DNA of 64,000 bases, from positions 1-64,000 of the forward strand of contig JAPMOS010000013.1 of the NCBI GenBank assembly GCA_027972325.1, in the 5' to 3' direction. Source of the DNA: Paratrimastix pyriformis (Eukaryota > Preaxostyla > Paratrimastigidae). Made by a program: the position numbers and the translations under genes. This document shows positions 37,888 through 54,000 of this stretch, one piece after another. How positions within the stretch are numbered: position 1 is the first letter of the stretch; the number at the start of each line of letters is the position of its first letter. The notes below the pieces were generated by a model. It was not told where the DNA came from, ran no database searches, and saw nothing but the letters and a program-made list of their open reading frames with translations.

Positions 37888-40800
37888 TCAGTCCAGGAGC
37901 ACCGCCTCCACCATGCGCATGATCTCGCTCCCCGGGAACCGGCCCAGCCGCCCCGCATGCGCGTACCGCTCCCCGTACCGCACGACGCCGTCCGTCCAGC
38001 TGGCCAGCTGGTGGTGCAGCACGTGGCGGGCCCGGTCGGACTCGGCAGCCTGGTCCGGGGCGGCCGGCAGGGGCGGGTAGTGGGCGGCCGGAAGGTCGCG
38101 CGTGTGGCTGAGCAGTTGCACTGGGGGCAGGAGAGAGAGGCCGTGCGGAACGCTTCCCGCAGGCTACACCGAAAACAAAGAGAGGCGGAGTCAACCCGGG
38201 GTTGAGCCGACCTCAGGGACCCATCCCACCGACCCATCCCACCTCCCAGAGTGGCTCGCGAGAGTGTCAGAAGCCGCGGGACGGACCAGAGTGCACACAT
38301 CCTTCGGGGGTTTCCCAACGACAGGCCCGCGGGGCAGCGGACAGGCCGCGACGGCCCGATAACGTCTCTGACCACGTGTGTGAGGGGATGGGAGGGGGGA
38401 TGGGAGGGGATGGGAGCGAGTGTGGGGGTGGAGGGGGAGGCGAGTGTGGGGGTGGAGGAGGGATGACGATGTGGAACAGAAGGGCCTGTGGCCAGGCAGT
38501 GTTGCGTCTTCGCGCCATGTGTACGATGGATAGTCAGTGATGGATAGTCAGTGATGGATAGTCAGTGGTGGGTGGTGGGTGGTGGGTGGTGGGTGGTGGG
38601 TGGTGGGTGGTGGGTGGTGGGTGGTGGGTGGTGGGTGGTGGGTGGTGGGTGGTGGTGGGCACACCTTGAAAGAGGCCAGGGGGCACACGAGGACCGGCAC
38701 GGGCTCGCAGCTGTGGTCCTTGACGCAGCAGGGCGTCGAGTGGTCGCCCAGCACGAAGACGGTGACCTGGGTCCCCATGGCGAACAGACAGGTGTGATGA
38801 GCGGCTGCGTCCCCAGAGGCCGCCGTACAACGAAATTGGGAGGGGGAGGGGCGGCCAGGCAGACGTCGTGGGGGCCGTCCTGGAGGCGGTTCAGCACCAG
38901 GCCAAGCATCCGATCGGCCCGCTCGATCAGCTCCCGCTAGGAGAAAGAAGAAGAACGAGCTGCATCGTCATCCAATCATCATCAATCACCTCGCCACCTC
39001 ACCATCCGGCAGTCCACTTCTGCCGGCCACGGGATCGGCATCATGGGGGACGACACACATCGAACGCGGTCTCTCTGGAGGGCTGGAGTCTCAATTCCCG
39101 GCGGTGATGAGAAATTGCTTTCGCGGGAAGTGGCACGAGCCAGGGCCGTCTTGTACGGGGTGGGGGACGGGGTGGGGGACGGGGCGGGGGACGGGGCGGG
39201 GACGGTCTTGTGGGATGTGGCGACTTCGTCCGAGGAACAACAGTTCAAAGGGAGTGGGATGATTCCCACCCAATGTCAGAATTCAAACCCTTCATGGCTT
39301 AACGCTCGCGACTCAAGCAGCGCCGCAGCCCTTTGGGGGGCCGCAGCATCGCAAGAAAAGCATGCGAAGCGGCGAAGAGGAGCTCCGACTCGTCAGTTCG
39401 GACGATCCGTTGCCGGACAGTCCACCTCAACAATGTCCACGAAAGACGCTTTCACGTCTCTCAGGTCGTGCTGGCGGGTCACCTTGCGGCACCCCACCTG
39501 CTCAACCCGAACGTGTGACATGGGGTGGAAAATAGCGAGTCCCACTTGGGAGATCGACACATTAAGTCCATAAAAAAATTATGGGAGGTCTGCGTCGCTC
39601 GAACCCCTCCTCCACCCTCCCATCCCCCCCGATGCGCATGAGGTCTCGAGAACCTCCCGTCTCCGTCTGCCGACCCTCCCTGCGGACCTTCAGGGCCGGA
39701 TTGCCGTCGTGGCTCGAGTCGTCGATTCCCTTCAGGTGCAAAAATCCCATCTGGTGTGGCCCTTCTATCGCCCCCCAACCGCCCCCACCCAAAACCGGCA
39801 CCATCAGCCTCAGCGCGCCAAGCGGGCAGGGGCGGCAGGCCTTCGAGGGCATGGCAGAATGCCTGTGCCTTTGCCGTGTAGTTGGAGTGGTAATCGCCCG
39901 AGGCCCCCGGGACCTTGATCAGATCTGCACCGGAAAGACACCGTGAAACACCAATAGAACAAACCAACAAGCCAGCCAACAAGCCAACAAGCCAACAAGC
40001 CAACAAGCCAACAAGCCAACAAGCCAACAGCCAACAGCCAACAGCAAAAACAATAACAATAGCAGTAGAAACAGAAACAGCAATAACAACATCAAGAACC
40101 AACAACTCGGCAGATCAGCAAAACCCGGCAGAACAATTCCATCGAGTGCGTCGGCAAAGGCCAGTGCGGGCAGACCCATGCCCAGGGTCATCCCCACCCC
40201 GGCAATGATGGCCGTGGGGGCGATCATAAACGCCCGGATGCCCCCGTGCCGCTCGGCGAAGCTTGGCACCTGCAGCCGGCATCCCCATGCGCACAACATG
40301 AGCATGACGATGGGTATTCCTCCCGTAGGCATGACATCGGACGCGGTGGCAGCGGCAGACCCGCAGGCGCTCACCGGGACCCCGGAGGAGCACCAGGTTG
40401 GCCACGTTCTTGCCGGCCTGGACCCGGGCCGCGTTGATGGGGTGCGCCGTGAGGGCTGCCTGAATGGCGGCCGAGAGTTCGTTGACCACCTGCGATGGAG
40501 GACCGAGGCGGCCCGGGCCGGGAATAAGCGGGACAGTGTCAGCTTGCCCCCGGATGGGATGAAAAACCACGACGAATGACCCGGTAGCCAGCCACAGACC
40601 GCAGCCGTCCGGACGGCGGCCGGATTGGCCGGGTCGAAGGCCTCCGAGCGGATCAGAGGGAGGCTGCGGACGGGGTGAGGAGACGGGGGTGAGGAGGTTG
40701 TTAATACCATCCATACAAATAAAAAGATAAATAACTCTTCCCACCTCGTAACCTTGGCTTTGAACGTGTCACCTACTCCTTTTGTGGGATTGGCTGAGGT

Positions 40801-41770
40801 GCTTTTGGCTTTGTTTTCACAGCACGCCGAGAGGGCGGGGGGATGGCGACAGACTTGTCTACCAGGGGGTCCGTGCCCGTGATCTGGTCGGACAGGTTGG
40901 GCCCGCGGATCCGGACGGCGCATCTGGGCGAGGAAACGAAGTATGAATGGCCGTGCGCGCGCTTCAATGGCACCCTTCTTGTCCCTCTCCCCTCGCCCTC
41001 GGCCCCAGCCAAGGTGCGCCGAGCCCGATCTCTGGCATGGCCGAGACCTGCCCGCCCCGCGCCCCCCGCGCCCCCCGGGTTCCCGCGCCATGCAAAGAGG
41101 AAACGACCTGTGCTCGGTGGCGTACTTGACAGCCACCTCGACGTCCGGGAAGTTCGGCAACTTGCTGTTGTTGTGCGGGGTGGGTGGAGGCATGGAGAAT
41201 GAGTCGCGGGGGGAGGTGCCGGGGGGGTGCAGACATTCCGTTCAAGGCGGCGCAGAGAATCGGGCCGATCTCTTCAAAGTTCCGGTCAGCCCGCCGCAGA
41301 AGCACCACGTTGGTGGCCGGGTCGAGCGTGGCAAAGTTGGACTGAATCACCCGGGAATGGTCAGCCAATGATGGAGGATGGGACAGACCTTAAAAGCAAT
41401 GTCCCCGGGCTCCATATCAAGTCCAGAGCCCATCGATTCGAAGGCGCCTCGCCCGCGATAGTAACTGCGCAGCAGGGGTGAGCAGGCGCGGAGGGACAGG
41501 CAGACACTCGGGGATCGTATCCGAACAGATTTAAATGTGCTGTATCGCTGCCACATGCAAGTCCGGTTTCGACCGGATCCATAAGTCCGTTCATGCCGCA
41601 TTCTGGGGAGAAAGGTTGGGTGTCACGTCGTCCATCGGGCGTGCGCACAGACCGGCAAGGGCATCGAGAAAAGGTGTGTCCGCAGCTTCCAAAGGTGTTC
41701 GGTTGTCAAACTCAGGAATTTGGATATCACCCACCCCATCGATCAAGATCCACGCCACCTTTTTCACCAT
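37888..41770 (-). CDS. apgM: Archaeal-type 2,3-bisphosphoglycerate-independent phosphoglycerate mutase
   Basis: It interconverts 3- and 2-phosphoglycerate in glycolysis without cofactor, in the alkaline phosphatase superfamily. Fourteen exons can be set, and phases agree at all junctions: 41770-41653, 41602-41506, 41464-41389, 41341-41235, 41164-41108, 40923-40855, 40663-40600, 40489-40361, 40269-40176, 39924-39802, 39764-39688, 38936-38865, 38766-38665, 38163-37888 (about 486 aa). Landmarks are the metal-site start WILIDGVGD, LMDPVETGLACGSDTAHL, YYRGRGAFESMG, FPDVEVAVKYATEH, NLSDQITGTDP, KVPGASGDYHSNY, LKGIDDSSHDGNPALK, VLGDHSTPCCVKDHSCEPVP and the C-terminal GRLGRFPGSEIM. All metal-binding Asp/His blocks are present. 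The 39801-39765 intron border is the least certain. Archaeal-type (ApgM) rather than bacterial-type iPGM is clear from these motifs. Confidence 0.9.
38558..38655. repeat. (GGTGGGT)n heptamer array
   Basis: About 13 heptamers lie in the 501-base intron 38664-38164 of the phosphoglycerate mutase gene, right next to its 5' splice site. Confidence 0.92.
38937..39687 (-). other. 751-base intron of the mutase gene with coding-like sequence
   Basis: This is by far the longest intron of the phosphoglycerate mutase gene (donor GTCCGC, acceptor TCCTAG). From about 39230 to 39560 its composition is lower in GC, and one minus-strand frame reads like protein (VSISQVGLAIFHPMSHVRVE, CRKVTRQHDLRDVKASFVDI, stop near 39408). 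It may hold a decayed exon, a nested small gene or a transposon remnant. I could not identify it. Confidence 0.45.
39955..40048. repeat. CAACAAGC octamer array
   Basis: Ten or more copies of CCAACAAG, then CAACAGC units, lie inside the 251-base intron 40175-39925 of the phosphoglycerate mutase gene. Confidence 0.92.
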
Positions 41771-41939
41771 TTCAAACTTATCAAGAATAGCCAACCGCAA
41801 GGAGGTTCTACTGCCAGAATTCGAAGGATGAGCCAAACGCCCACCCTCGAAACTGAAACGCTCGACGAGCGTCAGAAGGCTCAATTAAGCGAACGATCTG
41901 TCTGTTCGTATTTTCTCCAGGAATTTTCCGAAATTGCTT

Positions 41940-42176
41940 TCAGGAATTGTTGACGGGGCAATATCGTAAATTGTTTGTATTCCTGCCGGTTTTTTTGGAT
42001 GGCATTCTCATTTTTCCCGTAGTCTCGACCAGCACCCCGAACTTCGACACCTGCTGAGCGATTTTCTCAGTGACATTCTTGTAAATAGGCCTCCGGATGT
42101 GTTCGAGTCTGTGTTCGTTTCTCTTCCATTCATCTCTTTCGTCCGCATAGGTACGCGCGTCAATATTTTGCCTCAT
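41940..42176 (-). CDS. Small basic hypothetical protein, 78 codons
   Basis: An ATG-started minus-strand frame lies alone in the 600-base gap between SF-assemblin (stop 42370) and the phosphoglycerate mutase start (41770). It reads DARTYADERDEWKRNEHRL, then YKNVTEKIAQQVSKFGVLVE, with a Lys/Arg-rich end. Composition is protein-like with no low complexity, and the surrounding GC is lower than average. No family is recognised. It could be a small gene or one exon of a larger transcript. Confidence 0.4.
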   Translation of the reverse strand: MRQNIDARTYADERDEWKRNEHRLEHIRRPIYKNVTEKIAQQVSKFGVLVETTGKMRMPSKKTGRNTNNLRYCPVNNS

Positions 42177-42369
42177 TTAAATTTCTCTGAAGATCTCCGA
42201 CTCAGGAGTTATGTATCTTGGTCCAGAGGTGTTTGACGACGGTTGGGTGGGCGGGGAGGTCCGGAGGAGAAGTGTACGCATCGCTCTTTCAACAAGATAT
42301 GCCAAGAAAGAAATGGGGAAGTGGAAGTGGGGTGGGGTTGGTAAGACATACAGCAACGCAGCCACCGGC

Positions 42370-43536
42370 TTAGAGGTGCCGGGCGGCGTCGATCTTCATG
42401 CAGGTCTGCTCCAGCAGCTCCAGCAGGGACTGCTCGGTCACCTCGCGGTCCTTCTTTTGGGTCTGGTCGAGAAATTGTGGGGTCGGGCGGATCGGAGGGT
42501 GATGATGGGGCCAAAGTGGGGGCGGGGGATACAGACGGCAATGTCGGCCTGGATGCGGGTGGTGTTCTCCTCCAAGAGGCGCAGCAGGGCCTCCTCGGCC
42601 TCCTCGCGAGCCTGCACCAGCCCATCATCGTCATCATCATGCCCCCACCCACCCACCCGAAGAGAGTTGATGAGGAGACGAAGCCGACGCCCCCTTCAAG
42701 GGTGTGGAGTGAGAGCTGGACGGACGGTCCGCTCGGCCTGGATGGCCTCGTTGAGGAGGTTGATCTCGTCCTTCAGGCGCGCCACCAGGCGCTGCTCCTG
42801 GGCCTCCCGGTAGGAGCGCTCCGAGGCCAGCTTCTCCTGCAGCTTGGGCATGTCCGAGGCAAGGGCAGCCTGCTGGCGCTGGGACAGATCCTCCCGGGAG
42901 CGAGCCTCCTTGAGGATTTCGCTGGAGAAAGTCCGGGTGGGTGAGTGAGGGGGCCGGGGGTGGGAATGCCGGGGGAACGGACACGGAGAGGGCGACGGTT
43001 TTCTCCTCCGTAATCTTCTGGACCCTGGCGTCGGCTTGCTTCCTTGCCTAATAGAAGCGCCAGTGGTTGGTAATGTGCCCCTGGGAAGGACGGACCTGGG
43101 TCTCCACTTCAAGATTCAGTTGGAGTCTCTGTTCAGTGATCTGAATCTCTTTCGATTTGCTTTGGTCGAGAAGCTCCCGGGCTCGCTTCTCGTTTTCGAT
43201 TCCGTCTTGCAACCTTTGGAGTTGCTCCCGCAGGAGGGCAGCCTTTTTATCGTCGCTCTCCTGCTGGCGGGCGATCTTCTCGCCCATAACCTGAATCTGC
43301 GAATCAATGGCCTCAAACCGGCCGATTCTTTCGTCCTAAACGAATGTGTTTGCTCCGCTTTCGCCCCGCCAAAGGTACGGACCTCAATACCAGTCTGAAG
43401 CTTGCTCAGCTTCTCCTGCGCCCCCCCGAAAAATATGAAAATGAAAAAAGCATTTGCGAGATTTCCGGACAGTGAGCTGATGTATTCTCGCCTTGGTGGG
43501 CGAATTGGGTAGCTGGGGCTGTTCGAGTTCTTGCAT
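42370..43536 (-). CDS. SF-assemblin/beta-giardin family coiled-coil protein
   Basis: Seven exons with consistent phases: 43536-43471, 43415-43383, 43335-43096, 43047-42983, 42921-42726, 42611-42537, 42462-42370 (255 aa, near the usual 250-290). SF-assemblins form striated fibres of the flagellar root and giardins of the ventral disc. The protein is almost wholly coiled coil: KLSKLQTGIE joined to DERIGRFEAIDSQIQVMGEK, then QQESDDKKAALLREQLQRLQ, ENEKRARELLDQSKSKEIQ, KEARSREDLSQRQQ, AEEALLRLLEENTTRIQAD, ending TEQSLLELLEQTCMKID. The five-residue-shifted heptads and the 'L.RLQ..IE.E...RE.LD..K.KE' block are typical of the family. Introns of about 40-75 bases begin GTCCGG, GTCCGT (four times) and GTCTGT. 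The start codon lies 57 bases from the stop of CTU2. Confidence 0.85.
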
Positions 43537-43593
43537 ATTTCACCAGAGGGCACCAACGAATTTTCAAAATTTGAATCGAACAAGACAGAAACT

Positions 43594-45537
43594 TTACAGC
43601 TGGTCAAAAGCAGGAGGCCTGAACCAAGGTGGGCAGCGACGTAGGAGTTGCGAACATCCATAACAATAACCTTCTTCGCGCGGAAAGAGGGCGGTCGAGG
43701 AAAAGTGTGCGGGAGAGTTCGCATCCACGGGGGCTCCTTGGGCAGCAAGCGCTTCAGCTGTGTCCACAGGACTGCAGAGGAAAGTGTGACGAAAGAACAG
43801 CGCAAATTGGGAGACCTTCCACAGAATCGGCACGTCATCGGCCTCCTCGCCGGGTCCAGATCTGTCCGTTCCAAGGTATTCAGCTTACGGCCGACCGCCA
43901 AAACTGCATCCACAGAATGGGGAAACTCGCGCTGCAGATCGGCGAAGAAACCTGTCCGAGTATGTCCCGTAGCAAGTCCCGGGGTGAGGGTCAAATCAAG
44001 AGCAGCGGACCCTGCAGAATCTGGCCGAGTGTTCCCTCCGCCTCGCCGCCCTCCGTGACCTGTGAGAAAGGTGAGGAAGGGTCCCTGGGATGTGGACCCT
44101 CAAACCGATTGGCCCTTGAGAACTGGCAGTGGAACCACACGGGCCGGGACCGGGGCTGGAACGGCAGTGGATGGTACAGGAGCGGTCGTGGGGGCCGGAA
44201 CCGGAACCGGGGCTGGAACGGCCGGGGCTGGAATTGCCGGGGCTGGAATAGTTGGGGTAGGAGCGGCCGGGGGAGCAGCGGCCGGGGTTGGAGCGGCCGC
44301 AGGATCAGTTCGGGCCAGGGCAGGTTCGGGCTGGGGCGCCGCTGAGGCGGCCTCCTGCTGGCCCTTCTCCTTGCCTCGCCTCGCGACGGCCTTCTCCTTG
44401 GCCCGTTCGCGCTGCTTCTCCTTGGGCAGGGCGAGCGGGTGGCTCGCGAAGGCCTCCGAGGTCGCGTGGTGCATGAACAGGACCAGCTCGTCCTCGAGGA
44501 CCTTCGCCAGGGGCGCCACAAAGGCCGTCCCTGTGGAACACCGCATTAAAAATATGCAGCACGCAACCAGGCGTTGGGCAGACCCCACACCTTGCGGGCG
44601 GTGGCCTGCTGGCCCAGGAGGGACCCGTGGCAGAGCAGCTCGACCATGTGCCGTGCCTTGGCATCGGCCGTGTCCGGTTCCAGCACGATGCTGCCGGGCC
44701 CCCCCGTCCAGTGTCCGCAGTGGTCAAGAGACGGACCACTCAATACCATGGGGTCGACATCACCCGGGGTGAACAAACCTGTCTGTGGCCCGGGCCTCGG
44801 CAACCAGGATGCGCTCCCTGAGTAGGGCTGCGACCTGCTCTTGGGTGGGCTTGTTTCGGATGGCCCCCAGAAGAGCGTCGAGTGGGGCCCCGGCACACTC
44901 GGGCGGGGCACCCGCACATAGTTGGCGGATGAGGGGGTGCGCGTTCACGTCGACGATGCGCAACGGGAGAGACACTCCGGCCGCGGTGAGGTAGGCGGGT
45001 GGGGCCTGTGCGAACTGAGTCAGCTCTTGGATGTACTACGAACCCATGGTGAGTGTGAGTTTGGGCAATGCTGTGAGGTGGTGCCAGTCAGACTCGGTCG
45101 TCCTGCTCGGGAGGTAGGAATCCCCGCAGGTAAATCAGCTGGGGCTTGAAGAACAGCCAATGTGAACTGCGCTTGTCGAGAGCAGCTGCGCAGCACCGAA
45201 GCAAGGCTCTTTGTATCCACGAAAAAATAGTTCGGTTGGGATCGGAACAATTGGCGATCAGACCGAGATCCGAGGAGGTGGGATCCTCCTTGGAAAGAGA
45301 TCAGGGCAGATCGATCGCGAAATGGAACTTCACAGAGAGACAAGGTTCTCCGAAAAAGATGGACTGTGTGAATCATGAAACACTCTCTGAACCGGAAGAT
45401 GAGATACAGGCTCCGGAAGAGGATGCAGACAAGCAGAATGCTTCTTGGCGAAATTCAATCCACGAGGGCTTTTCGCGACAAAGAGAGCATGTAGTGTTTC
45501 GAGGGGCATATTTCGCGACGATATTTTCAATTGACAT
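43594..45537 (-). CDS. CTU2: Cytoplasmic tRNA 2-thiolation protein 2
   Basis: CTU2/NCS2 partners CTU1 to thiolate the wobble uridine of Lys, Glu and Gln tRNAs in the cytosol. Nine exons, in frame throughout (484 aa; human CTU2 515): 45537-45431, 45386-45264, 45166-45094, 45035-44779, 44690-44584, 44530-44106, 44059-44011, 43951-43816, 43771-43594. The N-terminal zinc cluster is CSLCREKP, then FC joined to LECF, followed by HLFRRTL. The PP-loop is degenerate (ISFQGGSHLL), as expected for CTU2. Then come VLEPDTADAKARHMVELLCH, GTAFVAPLAKVLEDELVLFM, a Pro/Ala insertion of about 70 residues, GFFADLQREFPHSVDAVL, and the C-terminal zinc cluster CRFCGSPVDT ... GYCYGCSQLL. Several cluster residues only line up after splicing, which supports the model. 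The last few residues could change if a further intron exists. Confidence 0.85.
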
Positions 45538-45654
45538 TGAGATGAACGGCCAACAATGAAATTCCGTCCACTCGAACGATCTGCCGGCCAATCCCGAGGT
45601 TCTTAAAACTCGTCCTTGTGTTGGACCGAGAAGCCTTTCTGCGGGAGGCATCCG
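45538..45654. promoter_or_regulatory. 117-base divergent promoter between CTU2 and the TBC gene
   Basis: The two start codons face away from each other with only 117 bases between them. The interval is lower in GC than the genes and must contain both 5' untranslated leaders. I see no TATA box or other named motif. The inference is from spacing alone. Confidence 0.5.
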
Positions 45655-50512
<4,858 letters not shown>

Positions 50513-51054
50513 AAACCAACACATCTCCCTTCTCTTGTTTTTGTGTGTTTGTGAGCTGTGATCAAAATTTCGCGTGCCTTCTTTCAATGCCAAAATCATC
50601 TCTATGTTCATTCCACGAAAGGAAGGGGCTTTGTTGACAGAAACCGTCGCGAGCCATCTGACAGTTTGAATCGCCAGGGTTAGACTTCCAACAACTCCTG
50701 CTTCTCTTCCACAATCCCACGCGAATTTCGACAATCAAAGGTCTCTTTTCACTTTTCCGCACACTCTTTTGATCGAATTCATCGGTATATCGCGTTACCG
50801 TCTTGCCTGGCTCGTTCTTTCTGGTATTCTCGTTATACCCCCTCTTATTTCGGGATTTTCAGGCATTTCATGACTGAAGGCCACCCACGGGGCCAGAATA
50901 TAGATACTTCTATTGATTTTTCGGCACCCGGTCTGTTTTTTCTCCACATCATCGACAAGACACCCTCCTTTCTCGCCGAATTGGGTGGCTGCCGTCGACC
51001 ACAGTTGTTCAATCTTTGATTATCACATCTGATTCGACCGATGTTCCAACCACA
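50513..51054. other. Intergenic region between the TBC and zinc-finger genes
   Basis: The 542-base gap between two plus-strand genes is clearly lower in GC. It must hold the TBC 3' end and the promoter of the next gene. No further ORF, RNA gene or named promoter motif was recognised. Confidence 0.5.
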
Positions 51055-54000
51055 ATGCCCGATGAAACCTCCCCACCGCCTCCCCAATCTTCCGATGCCG
51101 TGCCCCCGGCTGCACCCTCGCCAGCACCCGCGGCCACCGACATATTTGCTTGCCCCTTCTGCCAGGCGGGTTTCACCACTTCGGACGCCCTGCAGCGGCA
51201 CGTGTATCGGTCTTGCTCGGGTGGTTCCGAGGGCGGCGCCGTGAAGACGCGCTCCTCCACGCGCCGGTCGCATTCCGGCTCCACGTCGCCGCCTGCCGCC
51301 ACTGCCGTGGGGAAGAAGGCAAAGTCCAAGGGAGCCAAGTCCTCAGGACAGCAGACGCACAAGTCCCACAAGAAGGGGGCGGGCAAGAGCAGGAGCAGCT
51401 CCCCCTCAGAGGCCGTCGCCAGCAGCCCTCCGCGCAAATCGCATCACAAGAAGACCGCAGCCCCGCCGAGCCCCGCCGCGGCCCCGCCCCGCAAGAAGAA
51501 GAGCCCGACCCCCGCCTCATCGCGCCGGTCGGCCGGCGCCGCCAAGCGCACACCGCCGGTCTGTCGGCCCCCTGCTTTGCTCGGTGAGCATGCTTTCGTG
51601 TCTCTTTGTAGCGGCCTGCCCGAAAGGACACCGAAACCGCTCATGCCAAGGAGGACGCCGCCGATGCTGACGAGGAGGAGGATGAGGAGCACGATGATGA
51701 AGAGGAGGATGAGGATGAGGAGGAGGAGGACGGGAAGGGCGACGCGAGCGATGACTCGTCCCTGTCCTCCTCGTCCAGCTCCTCCGACAGCCCGTCATCG
51801 TCCTCATCGGACAGCGAGGGTGGCGAGGGCGAGGGTGAGCAGGGTCCGGCCGCCATCCGCCCCGATAAGCGGAAGCCCCAACCGGCGGCCCGGACCCCGG
51901 CGGCCCCCCGGCCTGCCGTAGGCGCGCCGTCCTCAGCCCCCGGCCCCCCGGCGGCCAAGAAGACGCCGCCCTCGGGCGCCCCAGCCCCGGCCCGCCATCC
52001 GCCAGCCCAGACAAAGCCTCCAGCACACTCCCCGGCCGCCCCAGCTGCCCCTGTGGTCGCTCCCCCGCGTTCGCCCCCGCCACCCAAATCCAGCGCGCCC
52101 CCAGCCCCCGTCACGGCGCCGACCGTTGCCCCGCCCCCGCCACCTTCACCCGCCGCCCCTGCCGCATCGAATCCCCCGTCATCCGAGGCTCCAGCTCTGC
52201 CCGAACCGAGCGCTCAGCCCGCCGCTGTCCCCGCCACGGCACCTGAAGCCGAGGTCTCCTCACAGCCCCAGCAGGCGGCCCGCCGCCCAGGCCACCCCAA
52301 ACGCTCGCGGTTGGTGGCCGACTCGAGCGATGAGGAGGAGCAGCACGCTCGCCAGGCGGACGCCGTCGTCCCCGCGGTGGCGCAGGATCATGAGGAGGCT
52401 GGGGTGGGCAGCCACCCCCAGCAGGCGCCGGCGGTACCCGAGGGCCCTGCCGCCCCCGTCCCGCCGCCGTCCGCAGCTTCCGCTCCAGCCGCCCCAGCGG
52501 CCGCCCCCTCCCCGGCACCCGCCTCTGCCATCCCTCACGAAGTCGGCATCCCCCACCCGGAGTCTCCGCCCGCTGGGTTCTCTCCTCCTCCCGACAAGCC
52601 TGCCCATGTCCCCACAACCCCATCCGCCAGCCCGCCCTCGGCCCATGCCATCTCCGCCGCCCCGACCCCAAACCCGCCGGCCTCCACCGAGTCCGAGACC
52701 CACCCCACTCCCTCCGCCGCCACTCCCGGCCCCGACCCACCCGTTCCTGCTGCTGGTTCGGCCGGGATCCCCACCATGGCGCCCTTCTCGCCCCTCTCGC
52801 CGCCCTCGCCCTCGGCCGCCCGGGGACGACCCATGAGCCCACGGACGCCGCCCCACCACCGCCGGTCGGCCTCCTCGCCGGCATCCCCCAGCCGCGCCCC
52901 GAATCGCCGCCCTCCCGCCACCCGTGGTCCCGCCCACGGCCTGCCTGCTCCTCCCACCCCCGCCCCTGGCCGGGCCCCCCACCACCCCACCGCCCTCGTC
53001 AGGCTCCAGCCGCCACGTCCCCCCGCCGCCTGGCCCTTGCCCCCAATCCATCGCCGGTGCCTCGGCCTCGGCGCAGACATCCCAGGGTGGCCCGCCCTCC
53101 CACCGCCACCGGGCCGGCTCCTCGCCCCATGCATCGCCCCACCGCCACAGCCGCCACGCGCACAGCCGGCGGCACCACCACAGGCGCCGCAGCCGAACCC
53201 GGCCCGCGGCCGCGGCCCCATCGGGACCGCCCCCGGGTGGCCCGCCCACTGGCGGCGGGGGGAGCCTCCGGCACAGCTCGCACAGCTCGTCCTCCTCGAC
53301 GGCCACCAACTCGCCCAGCCCCCGCCGGCGCGCCCACCATCGGCAGACGGCAGCAGCAACGGGCGGGGCCGAGGGCTCGGATACGTGGACCGACGAGGAT
53401 CGCTCCCTCCAGCGGCGCCCCACCCAGCAGCCAGCGGGCACCGCCAAGCGATCACCGCCAACTCCGGCTGCCGCCCCCGCCCGCCCACGGCGCGCCTCCG
53501 GCGCAAACAGCAGCAGCAGCAACAGCAGCAGCGAGGGCGAGGGCACCGAGGAAACCCATGCGCCGGAGCCCAAGAAACGCGTGGCCCAGCAGGCGGCGCC
53601 CGCCAGCACCGCCAAGCGCCAGCGGCCCTCGCCCTCGCCGCCCCGCCGTACCCGGCCCGCCACGGGCGCCGGGGCCAGGCCCGGCCACGGCACCCGGCCC
53701 GCTGCCGCCACGACCGCCGCTCCCGCCAGCAGTACAGGCACGGGCACCACGGCCAGCAGCGAGCCCAGCCCCCGCCACGCGCCGGCCCCCCAGCCCGTGG
53801 TGGATTTGTACGGGTCGGCGACCCTGCTAGATGCCTCGCTGCGCATCCCGCTGCTCCGGCCCGAGCAGGTCCGGCCGCCGTCGCCCGACCGCGGGGCGGG
53901 TGTCGGGGCTCAGGAGGACGGGCTCCTGGGCCACGCGCCCCCGCCCCCGACCCACTCCATCGGTCTGTGGGCAGGCCCCTGACGCCTCGACCTACCCCAC

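Noticed and set aside
51559-51611. A GTGAGC donor at 51584 in the zinc-finger gene, the only textbook-like donor nearby
   Set aside because: It gives the wrong phase and an early stop. GTCTGT at 51559 keeps the acidic-serine frame open, and the same donor sequence is used at 53963.
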